Of a stretch of 36,659 nt of DNA, positions 22,709 to 28,535 are shown piece after piece. The translations under genes and the position numbers were made by a program. The notes beneath the pieces were generated by a model. The model saw only the letters and a list, made by a program, of their open reading frames with translations, was not told the origin of the DNA and made no database searches. Location of the stretch: IMG/VR virus record IMGVR_UViG_3300030107_004138, positions 1 to 36,659 of that record. One strand, 5' to 3'. Origin of the DNA: a virus. The stretch's first letter is position 1; every line of letters starts with the position of its first letter.

Positions 22709-23454
22709 TGAAATGTTTAATGTTTGACCTTGAACGTGGATCACAAACACTTGGTGGCCCAGAGAGTATTCAAAAATTATTTGGATATCCTGTGTTGTCA
22801 CCTACTACATTTGATCAGTTCAAGAAAATTATATCCGATCTATATACTGTACAAAAAGCAGTACACAAAACAAAGATTGGTAATATTGAGATTGATCAAG
22901 AAGTTCTTGAAACAAAACCTCGAAATGGTACTGAAATTGATGCATTAGTACTTGATACATTTAGCGAATTATCAAAAAAGTATCAAAGAAGCCTTGTTGA
23001 CAAAACAGGTAAAATGAAAATGCAAGATTGGGGTAAGCTTAAGAATACTCTTGATATGTTATTGGAGTTTATTACAAGAATACCTGGTGTATTAGTAATG
23101 AATGTTCATAGCAAATTAAAAGATCTTGATGATGGTACAACAAAAGTATTGCCTTATATTGATGGTAGCACTAAAGAAGACATTAGTAAATGGTTTGATT
23201 TTGTATTTTATACAAGAACTATTGAGTCTCCAAGTGGTAAAACTGAATATATTTGGCAAACAAAACATACTGAAAAGTATGATCATGCTAAAGACAGAAC
23301 TAATTTACTAGATGCTGAAATACCCCAAGACTTTCAGCTAGTATTAGACGCTGTAAAAAAGAAGAAATTCACATCTGCTAAGATTCTCATCATAGGAAGT
23401 CCAGGATCTGGTAAAACGTGGAGTCTTAAAACCTTAATTAAGGAGAAGTCATAA
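22708..23454 (+). CDS. Sak4/AAA_24-like recombination ATPase, apparently circularly permuted
   Basis: This gene encodes 248 aa, starting by TAATG overlap. The elements of the RecA-like Sak4/AAA_24 fold are present in rotated order. The protein begins with the strand normally following the P-loop (MKCLMFDLERGSQTLGGPES). It continues with Walker B, IDALVLDTFSELSKKY (Asp83), DWGKLKNTLDML, the sensor strand VLVMNVHSK (His134) and WFDFVFYTRT. It ends with KILIIGSPGSGKTWSLKTLI, a textbook Walker A (Gly230-Lys236-Thr237) only 12 residues from the C-terminus. In ordinary members the Walker A is at the N-terminus. The next gene encodes an SSB-like protein, which suits single-strand annealing or recombination. 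Permutation is inferred from motif order. Confidence 0.7.
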   Translation: MKCLMFDLERGSQTLGGPESIQKLFGYPVLSPTTFDQFKKIISDLYTVQKAVHKTKIGNIEIDQEVLETKPRNGTEIDALVLDTFSELSKKYQRSLVDKTGKMKMQDWGKLKNTLDMLLEFITRIPGVLVMNVHSKLKDLDDGTTKVLPYIDGSTKEDISKWFDFVFYTRTIESPSGKTEYIWQTKHTEKYDHAKDRTNLLDAEIPQDFQLVLDAVKKKKFTSAKILIIGSPGSGKTWSLKTLIKEKS

Positions 23455-24011
23455 TGGCTATAAAAACAATGAGTGCTTCAACTGGTGGAGATTGGTCTAT
23501 TGGTTGGAAAATGGTAACTCTAAAAAATGCTAAATACGGAATGTATAATAATGATGTACGTTATGTTGATGCACATTTTGAAGAGTATCCTGAAACAATA
23601 AATCTACGCATGTATGAAGCTAAATCTAAAGATACTGGTGAAGAATTTGCAATAGCAAGACTATTTCGCTTAGCAAATGCTGGTATAATGGGTGAAGTTG
23701 TTGATTCAACAGGTAAAAAGAGTATTCAATATGATGATGATGCTACAAACCTGAATGGAAAACAAATACAAGTATTCTTCTATAAAAACGATGAAGGATA
23801 TTTTCGTGTATTAAATCGTACAGCTCCTGTAGAGCAAGATGGAGAAGTATTATCCTATACTGAAAAAGATGTTAATTACTGGAAAGCACAAGGTGAAAAG
23901 TATTATGAACAGTACAAGAAACCTGCTGATGATGATGGAATTACGACAATGGGTATAGATGAGATAAAGAATACTTTAACTCAAAACGATGATGATGAAC
24001 CTCCATTCTAA
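23454..24011 (+). CDS. Single-stranded-DNA-binding-like protein
   Basis: This gene encodes 185 aa and starts by TAATG overlap with the ATPase gene. The first 130 residues are beta-rich with aromatic and basic residues (WSIGWKMVTLKNAKYG, VRYVDAHFEEYPETINLRMYE, GKQIQVFFYKNDEGYFRVLNRT), suiting an OB-fold. The C-terminal 50 residues are acidic and flexible, ending NDDDEPPF. That ending resembles the DDDIPF tip by which bacterial SSBs recruit partners. Coupling to a Sak4-like ATPase and proximity to the primase-helicase support a replication/recombination SSB role. The fold itself is not proven here. Confidence 0.6.
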   Translation: MAIKTMSASTGGDWSIGWKMVTLKNAKYGMYNNDVRYVDAHFEEYPETINLRMYEAKSKDTGEEFAIARLFRLANAGIMGEVVDSTGKKSIQYDDDATNLNGKQIQVFFYKNDEGYFRVLNRTAPVEQDGEVLSYTEKDVNYWKAQGEKYYEQYKKPADDDGITTMGIDEIKNTLTQNDDDEPPF

Positions 24012-24020
24012 ATAATCTAA

Positions 24021-24086
24021 AGAGTACGTCAAAAAGGGCTTCCATCTCCTTTCCGCTGTTATAACAGTTTTTGGAAGCCCTACTCT
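24021..24086 (+). promoter_or_regulatory. Long hairpin between the SSB-like and 102-aa genes
   Basis: AGGGCTTCCA (24035-24044) pairs perfectly with TGGAAGCCCT (24072-24081), extended outside by AGAGT/ACTCT (24021-24025 with 24082-24086). The loop contains the palindrome CTGTTATAACAG. The SD (AAAGGAG) of the next gene begins immediately after the helix. No U-run follows. Translation control, or a processing site setting relative expression, is plausible. Confidence 0.6.
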
Positions 24087-24098
24087 AAAGGAGAAAAC

Positions 24099-24407
24099 AT
24101 GAAATATATAAAATGGTCAACTATTGACTTAGTTAAAACTCTCTTAAAAGAACATCATCACCTTAGAGATAGTGATAATAAACTTCTTGCTAATGTTTGG
24201 TTCTTAAAAGCTGAAAAAGTTGAAGAAGGAGCTATGGATTTTTTAAAATTGATAGCTGACGGGAAACTACCATCTTCAGAATCTATTAGACGGTGTCGTC
24301 AAAAATTACAAGAAGAGAATCCTGAACTGCGTGGAAAATTATGGGATAAAAGACATAAAATGCAAACACAGGTACAGGAAGAAATAAGGGAAATGGAAAA
24401 TGATTAA
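24099..24407 (+). CDS. Small helical protein upstream of primase-helicase
   Basis: This gene encodes 102 aa with SD AAAGGAG. It is predicted mostly helical: WSTIDLVKTLLKEHHHLRDSD, AMDFLKLIADGKLPSSESIRRCRQKLQEENPELRG, and a charged C-terminal helix rich in Gln/Glu. The segment 'LPSSESIRRCRQKLQE.NP.LRG..W..R' recurs in small phage proteins of unknown function near replication genes, and may be a helix-turn-helix. Its end overlaps the start of the primase-helicase by 8 bases, so the two are probably co-produced. A regulator or loader role is only a guess. Confidence 0.55.
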   Translation: MKYIKWSTIDLVKTLLKEHHHLRDSDNKLLANVWFLKAEKVEEGAMDFLKLIADGKLPSSESIRRCRQKLQEENPELRGKLWDKRHKMQTQVQEEIREMEND

Positions 24408-26139
24408 AGAATTTGCTTTATCATTATCAAATAGACATCATTTTCGTGAAAGCAATAAGATGTCTGAACTTGAAGGTACACCCCAAGATACTTTCATGTC
24501 TTTATGGGACTATGATGAATATGTAATAGAATATTATAATAAAAAGAAAAAGTTAGCTGGATTTGATGGTCTTATCTATATGCCTGATGAATTAATATTA
24601 GACGTAGATGGTAAAGATCTTGCTCAAGCTAAACATAAAACATTATTATTAATTGAATTATTATATAAGAAACAAATCCCATATCAAATATACTTTAGTG
24701 GTCGTGGATTTCATGTAAATATTCCTGCTTTAGCATTTAAATGGAAACCGTCAAAGAATTTACATTTGAATGTAAAAGAAAAATTAACAGCTGTAGGTAT
24801 ATATAAATATGCTGATCCAGCTGTAATTGATAAAACCAGAATTATAAGAATACCCAATACTCTTAATACTAAATCTGGAAAATGGAAAATACCACTAACT
24901 GAATCAGAGTTTAGAAGTTTCAATCTTAATTTCAAAAATCAACCACGAAGAAACTTTAAGTATAATGAAATGGTCTGTGAACCAGTCTTCGATGTGCTTG
25001 AAAGATCTGTGAAAAAACAAGAAACTAAAGTTGTGAAATCTGAGCTTGGAAGAGATCCAGACCCTACCCATTATACATGTATACAACTCATGTTAAAAGG
25101 TGTAAGTCAAGGAAGTAGACATATGACTGCTTTAAGACTTGGTTCTCATTTACGATGGAGATATCCTGAAAGTACAGTTCGTCTTATCATGGAAGATTGG
25201 AGACAACGTGTTGATAAACACAATGTCCCATTTACAAAAGAAGAACTAGATAAAATTATTACTTCTTGTTATACAGCAAATGAAAATAGCGGATATAACT
25301 ATGGATGTAATGATTCTATAAAAGACTCTCTCTGTCAACAAACTTGTTTTCTATATAAATCAAAGAAAAGTCAATCGGTTATGAATGCAACTGATATGGA
25401 AAATGTATTAATTGATTTCTATACTAGTAATATAAAACCTATAGACTTAAAAGATTTATATGAACAATCAAAAGGTTTTCCTATTTATCCTGGTGAAGTA
25501 GTGTTAATACAAGCACCACCTAAAAGTATGAAAACAATGTTACTCCTTAATTGGATAAATGCATTTAAAAAACATACATATATGATGGAACTTGAAATGT
25601 CTCCAAGGCAAATTATGTCAAGATTGATAATGATTGAAAAAGGTTGGGATGAAAAAGACATAGAAGTGCATTACTCAAGGAATAAAAATGGATTAGATGT
25701 GAATTTTGATTGGCTAAAGGTTGATTATAATTCATGTTATCCATATGAAATAGAAAAACGCATTCAAATGATGCCTAATAAGCCTGAAGTGCTTGTTGTT
25801 GATCATCTTGGTTTATTAAGAAGTAGGATGAAAGATAATAATATGAAGGTTGAAGAAGCATCTCAAGTATTAACTGAATTAGCTGTACAATACAACCTTA
25901 TAGTATTTGTAATAAGTGAGATAACTAAAAGTGCATTTCATGAAGGTATGAATATAGCATCCTCTAAAGGTTCATTTAGAGTAGCTTATAATGTAAATAA
26001 AGTGTTATCCTTACAACCTTTATTTGACGTAGGTGAAAAGAATCTTATAAAAGGATTAAAGCTTGAGAGTACTGCTAATCGTGAAAAAGAAACATTATAT
26101 GTTGATCTTTCACTAGATGGACTAAGGTTAGTAGGATGA
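24400..26139 (+). CDS. AEP-type primase fused to a RecA/DnaB-like helicase
   Basis: This gene encodes 579 aa. Residues 1-200 form an archaeo-eukaryotic primase-like (prim-pol) domain: metal-binding pair LILDVDGKD (Asp68, Asp70), IYFSGRGFHVNIP (Ser100...His105) and DKTRIIRIPNTLNTKSG (Arg147/Arg150). Residues 215-320 are a helical PriCT-like segment ending in four cysteines (290, 303, 312, 316), probably metal-binding. Residues 355-579 form a RecA-like ATPase with LIQAPPKSMKTMLLL as Walker A (Lys378, Thr379), MMELEMSPRQIMSRLI, Walker B VLVVDHLGLL (Asp468) and SSKGSFRVAYNVNKVL. Both Walker A glycines are replaced (Ala372, Met377). It would prime and unwind DNA. No replicative polymerase is visible in the window. 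Confidence 0.8.
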   Translation: MIKEFALSLSNRHHFRESNKMSELEGTPQDTFMSLWDYDEYVIEYYNKKKKLAGFDGLIYMPDELILDVDGKDLAQAKHKTLLLIELLYKKQIPYQIYFSGRGFHVNIPALAFKWKPSKNLHLNVKEKLTAVGIYKYADPAVIDKTRIIRIPNTLNTKSGKWKIPLTESEFRSFNLNFKNQPRRNFKYNEMVCEPVFDVLERSVKKQETKVVKSELGRDPDPTHYTCIQLMLKGVSQGSRHMTALRLGSHLRWRYPESTVRLIMEDWRQRVDKHNVPFTKEELDKIITSCYTANENSGYNYGCNDSIKDSLCQQTCFLYKSKKSQSVMNATDMENVLIDFYTSNIKPIDLKDLYEQSKGFPIYPGEVVLIQAPPKSMKTMLLLNWINAFKKHTYMMELEMSPRQIMSRLIMIEKGWDEKDIEVHYSRNKNGLDVNFDWLKVDYNSCYPYEIEKRIQMMPNKPEVLVVDHLGLLRSRMKDNNMKVEEASQVLTELAVQYNLIVFVISEITKSAFHEGMNIASSKGSFRVAYNVNKVLSLQPLFDVGEKNLIKGLKLESTANREKETLYVDLSLDGLRLVG

Positions 26140-26336
26140 TATCTATCATAACAACAAAAGATCTTTCATGTCAACATCCCGAAGAAGATATGGAATATCA
26201 ACCAAAAGAAGAAGATACTAATACTCCTGAATCACTCACATGTGGAGTTTGCGGAATGGATTTAGATCCAAACTTAAAAGCTCCAGATTGGGATGCATTA
26301 GCAAAAGAGGAAATCTATGAAACGGACAATGAATGA
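26136..26336 (+). CDS. Small zinc-finger-like protein
   Basis: This gene encodes 66 aa, starting by ATGA overlap with the primase-helicase stop. It has LSCQHPEED near residue 10 and LTCGVCGMDL near residue 35: a Cys-x-His plus a Cys-x2-Cys pair, enough to bind one zinc ion as a ribbon. The rest is acidic. Such minimal zinc proteins in phage replication operons are often unassigned. Its end overlaps the start of the Gp157-like gene by 20 bases. Confidence 0.5.
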   Translation: MISIITTKDLSCQHPEEDMEYQPKEEDTNTPESLTCGVCGMDLDPNLKAPDWDALAKEEIYETDNE

Positions 26337-26811
26337 AATAACCACAGATATTATGACTCAACAAATGAATATGGAAATGGCGTTAAATCCAGAAGAATTT
26401 AATGTTCAAATTCAAGAACTATTTGTTGAGCTATATGACAAAGAAGATGGTATATACTGGTTTTACCGTAATAATGAAAAAAGAATGGAAATGGTAGACG
26501 AGCATATAAATAAATGTAAATCAATAAAGAAAATGCTTCATAATAGCAATGAACGGGTTAAGCAGCTTGTTATCCAAACACACAGAGAATTAAAGACTAT
26601 GCCCAAAAATTCAGAATTTAATCCTCTAAAGATAAGAAAATCCTCTGGTGCAGTTGAAGTAATAGACGAAAATGACATACCCGATGAATACTGGGTAACA
26701 GTTCAAACCAAAAAGCTAGATAAAAAAAGAATACTAAGTGAATTGAAAGAAGGATCTGAAATACCTGGAGTTCGTCTTATTAAGAAGGATTTTATAGGAG
26801 GTTTTAGATAA
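26317..26811 (+). CDS. Gp157-like (Siphovirus Gp157 family) protein
   Basis: This gene encodes 164 aa with an SD-like GAGGAAA before ATG 26317. The N-terminal half is a helical coiled coil (MNMEMALNPEEFNVQIQELFVELYDKED, RMEMVDEHINKCKSIKKML). The C-terminal half carries the family's characteristic ending, IPDEYWVTVQTKKLDKKRILSELKEGSEIPGVRLIK, that is 'P.eyw......DKK.I...Lk.G..vpGv.l'. Members are common in phage early operons and have been linked loosely to phage resistance and recombination; their biochemical role is not settled. It lies between the primase-helicase and small genes leading to a resolvase. Confidence 0.7.
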   Translation: MKRTMNEITTDIMTQQMNMEMALNPEEFNVQIQELFVELYDKEDGIYWFYRNNEKRMEMVDEHINKCKSIKKMLHNSNERVKQLVIQTHRELKTMPKNSEFNPLKIRKSSGAVEVIDENDIPDEYWVTVQTKKLDKKRILSELKEGSEIPGVRLIKKDFIGGFR

Positions 26812-26993
26812 TGGCTAAGTCAATGAAAGTTCCAGTTTTAGTGTTTGAAAAGATCGAAGAAACTGAAGTATTGCTAGAAGGATTAGAACTTGTAACAACA
26901 AATGCAAATTGGCGGAAAAGAAAAATTGTAGAACAATTGAAAGAAGAGTTACAAGGTGCTAATTATTCAATGGCAATGACAAACAATAACTAA
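26811..26993 (+). CDS. Small unknown protein (60 aa)
   Basis: This gene encodes 60 aa and starts by TAATG overlap with the Gp157-like gene (TTTTAGATAATGG), with GGAGG ten bases upstream. It is alpha/beta in character (VPVLVFEKIEETEVLLEGLELV, then a basic NWRKRKIVEQLKEELQ helix). No motif is recognised. Its stop lies four bases before the first of two structured RNAs. It is probably expressed with the replication genes. Confidence 0.5.
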   Translation: MAKSMKVPVLVFEKIEETEVLLEGLELVTTNANWRKRKIVEQLKEELQGANYSMAMTNNN

Positions 26994-26996
26994 AAA

Positions 26997-27138
26997 ATTT
27001 GCCTTGCTTAGCTTTTTTTGTCCGAAGATTGGATTTTCCATAGGAAAAAAGAGTTAAAAATATAACTCTGTGATTTTTGGATGATAAATAAAGCATAAAT
27101 TTGTTGATGGTTGGCGTCATAACAAGAGCAAGGCAAAT
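26997..27138 (+). ncRNA. Multibranched structured RNA closed by a perfect 12-bp inverted repeat
   Basis: ATTTGCCTTGCT (26997-27008) pairs perfectly with AGCAAGGCAAAT (27127-27138). Inside lie three further hairpins: TTTTCC-ATA-GGAAAA (near 27035), AGAGTTA/TAACTCT (near 27050-27070) and an imperfect TTGTTGATG/CGTCATAACAA (near 27100-27126). This closed, three-armed shape is typical of structured noncoding RNAs or riboswitch-like elements. The stretch contains no credible gene. It matches no RNA family I recognise. Confidence 0.65.
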
Positions 27139-27145
27139 AACTTAT

Positions 27146-27237
27146 AAATGATGATAATCCTCGTAAATCGGGACTGTGTAAGTCGGACTTATAGTAGATT
27201 TAGGACTTCATCTATAGGAAAATATATATCATCATTT
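27146..27237 (+). ncRNA. Second multibranched RNA closed by a perfect 11-bp inverted repeat
   Basis: AAATGATGATA (27146-27156) pairs perfectly with TATCATCATTT (27227-27237). Internal hairpins are CCTCG/CGGG (near 27159-27172), TAAGT-CGG-ACTTA (near 27179-27192) and TAGAT/ATCTA (near 27196-27215). It starts eight bases after the first multibranched RNA and ends before the SD (AAGAGG) of the 61-aa gene at 27253. The same architecture twice in a row suggests a functional pair or one larger RNA. Confidence 0.6.
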
Positions 27238-27252
27238 TAAAAGAGGTACATT

Positions 27253-27438
27253 ATGACTAAATCGTATATCAAAAAAGTGTTTAAAGATAAAGATGTGCAA
27301 TTAGGTAAAGGTTCAATAGAAATGATTGAACATGAACTTCAAGTACAAATATCTTTAATGGCTAATAGATGCAAACATGGTAATTTAAAACGATTAACAC
27401 CTGAATTATTTTGGGTGGCAATGGGTAAATTACAATGA
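27253..27438 (+). CDS. Possible histone-fold protein (61 aa)
   Basis: This gene encodes 61 aa with SD AAGAGG. The pattern resembles a minimal histone fold: a short helix (YIKKVFKDK), a loop, a long central helix (KGSIEMIEHELQVQISLMAN), a loop with basic residues (RCKHGNLKRLTPE), and a third helix (LFWVAMGKLQ). 'KRLTPE' before helix three resembles the 'KTI..ED' of archaeal histones. If correct it could bind or bend phage DNA. A small helix-rich phage protein unrelated to histones is the alternative. Its end overlaps the MazG-like start by four bases. Confidence 0.35.
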   Translation: MTKSYIKKVFKDKDVQLGKGSIEMIEHELQVQISLMANRCKHGNLKRLTPELFWVAMGKLQ

Positions 27439-27623
27439 ACAAAGAAATAGTAAGACTAATAGAAGAACGCCTTGAAAAAGGTAAGCGTGAATATGCTGAT
27501 GAATTAGATCCCTGGGATGGAAGAGATTGGCCAAAAGAAGCCTTAGAAGAAGCGTTAGATCTTGCTATTTATATAATAGCTGAATTAATAAAAATAAAAG
27601 GAAGAGAAAATGGAAGAAGATAA
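27435..27623 (+). CDS. MazG-like nucleotide pyrophosphohydrolase (minimal)
   Basis: This gene encodes 62 aa with an ATGA overlap to the upstream gene. The sequence GKREYADELDPWDGRDWPKE followed by ALEEALDLAIYIIAEL resembles all-alpha NTP pyrophosphatases of the MazG/dUTPase-2 clan. In these the helix with E-x2-E-E-x3-D binds magnesium (here Glu in EALEEALD and the following Asp). The protein is shorter than full MazG domains and may act as a multimer. Phages use such enzymes to tune (d)NTP or ppGpp-like pools; the substrate here is unknown. Confidence 0.5.
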   Translation: MNKEIVRLIEERLEKGKREYADELDPWDGRDWPKEALEEALDLAIYIIAELIKIKGRENGRR

Positions 27624-27777
27624 TACATTCTTAAACTTTAAAAAGAAAAAAGTTGCAGAAGAGTTCCCAGTTAAGAAAAAAGCGGGAAAATTAAGTAAAA
27701 AAATCAACAGATTAGAACGTGAAATGGAATCTATTAACGCACAACTTAAGATTATAAAATCTAGGTTAGGGCTATGA
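27610..27777 (+). CDS. Small basic coiled-coil protein (55 aa)
   Basis: This short frame starts at ATG 27610 inside the end of the MazG-like gene, preceded by GGAAGAG. It reads MEEDNTFLNFKKKKVAEEF, then a Lys-rich linker and a heptad-like helix, KINRLEREMESINAQLKIIK, ending SRLGL. Its stop overlaps the next start (ATGA), which supports real, coupled translation. Its charge pattern suits a small coiled-coil dimer, possibly nucleic-acid-binding. There is no family match. Confidence 0.55.
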   Translation: MEEDNTFLNFKKKKVAEEFPVKKKAGKLSKKINRLEREMESINAQLKIIKSRLGL

Positions 27778-27992
27778 CTTGGAGTGAAATGCTTGGCGAT
27801 GTTCAAATGTATATGAATAGTTTTTATTTAGCATTAGAACAAATAGCCAATGCTAAGGATATAAAAGATCCTGAAATTCTAAGATCAATAGCAAAAAATG
27901 CTTTAGAAAGAGAACCAACAACAGCTGATCCATACAATACTGGTGATGAAATAGAATATAATTATGATAAAATAGGAGATAAAAATGACTGA
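27774..27992 (+). CDS. Small acidic protein, unknown (72 aa)
   Basis: This gene encodes 72 aa, starting by ATGA overlap with the 55-aa gene. The N-terminal half is helical (WSEMLGDVQMYMNSFYLALEQIANAKD, PEILRSIAKNALEREP). The C-terminal part is acidic and disordered (DPYNTGDEIEYNYDKIGDKND). There is no catalytic motif or cysteine. It is one of a string of overlapping small early genes and I do not recognise it. Confidence 0.5.
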   Translation: MTWSEMLGDVQMYMNSFYLALEQIANAKDIKDPEILRSIAKNALEREPTTADPYNTGDEIEYNYDKIGDKND

Positions 27993-28218
27993 TTTGTCAA
28001 CTTATGAATATGATAAAGCATATGTAAAGCAAACTGAAGAAATGGTGGGAAAATACGAAAAAAAAATAGATTTAATGCTTTCAGATGCAAAAATACTTGT
28101 TGATGCATTAAACAAAGCAAATGAAAATCTAAATAAAGCAGAAGAAAGAATAAAGTTAATAGCAAATACATATCATCTTACAGAAGCAGTAGGATATTTT
28201 AAGGAACCTATTAAATGA
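27985..28218 (+). CDS. Small coiled-coil protein, unknown (77 aa)
   Basis: This gene encodes 77 aa with SD TAGGAG seven bases before ATG 27985, overlapping the end of the preceding gene. It is nearly all helix, with heptads across YVKQTEEMVGKYEKKIDLM and a second block, LVDALNKANENLNKAEERI. Its stop overlaps the resolvase start (ATGA). It could be a partner of the downstream Hjc-like nuclease. No function can be assigned from sequence. Confidence 0.5.
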   Translation: MTDLSTYEYDKAYVKQTEEMVGKYEKKIDLMLSDAKILVDALNKANENLNKAEERIKLIANTYHLTEAVGYFKEPIK

Positions 28219-28535
28219 CACATCCTAGTAAAGTTAAAGGAAACACATTTGAAAGAGAATGCGTAAATAAAGCGAAAAATAAGGGTATAGAAGCTAAAAG
28301 AGCTTACGGGTCTAATGGAATGTCACTTGGACTAGAAGAAGAGGTTGACGCCCTTATTGGACAATATAAAGTACAATGCAAAAGAAGAAAGCGTATCGCA
28401 AAATGGATTAAGCCTCCTAATTGTTGTGATGTTGCATTAGTACGTGAAGATAGGGGAGAAGCCTATATCATTATGGAATACGATGAATGGCTAGACCTTA
28501 TTAAAAGAGCAGAACTATACCTAAAACTAGGATAG
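28215..28535 (+). CDS. Holliday-junction-resolvase-like (Hjc-type PD-(D/E)XK) nuclease
   Basis: This gene encodes 106 aa. Compact resolvase features are visible: SKVKGNTFERECVNKAKNKGI with Glu13, a Ser/Gly loop (YGSNGMSLGLEEE), EVDALIGQ with Asp45, and YKVQCKRRKRI giving Q-x-K (Gln54, Lys56). The C-terminal strand-helix is DVALVREDRGEAYIIMEYDEWLDLI. The order E...D...QxK and the size match Hjc/VRR-NUC-type enzymes that cut branched DNA, useful before packaging. It is the last early gene. Its stop overlaps by nine bases the stop of the convergent 958-aa gene, leaving no room for a separate terminator. Confidence 0.65.
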   Translation: MTHPSKVKGNTFERECVNKAKNKGIEAKRAYGSNGMSLGLEEEVDALIGQYKVQCKRRKRIAKWIKPPNCCDVALVREDRGEAYIIMEYDEWLDLIKRAELYLKLG

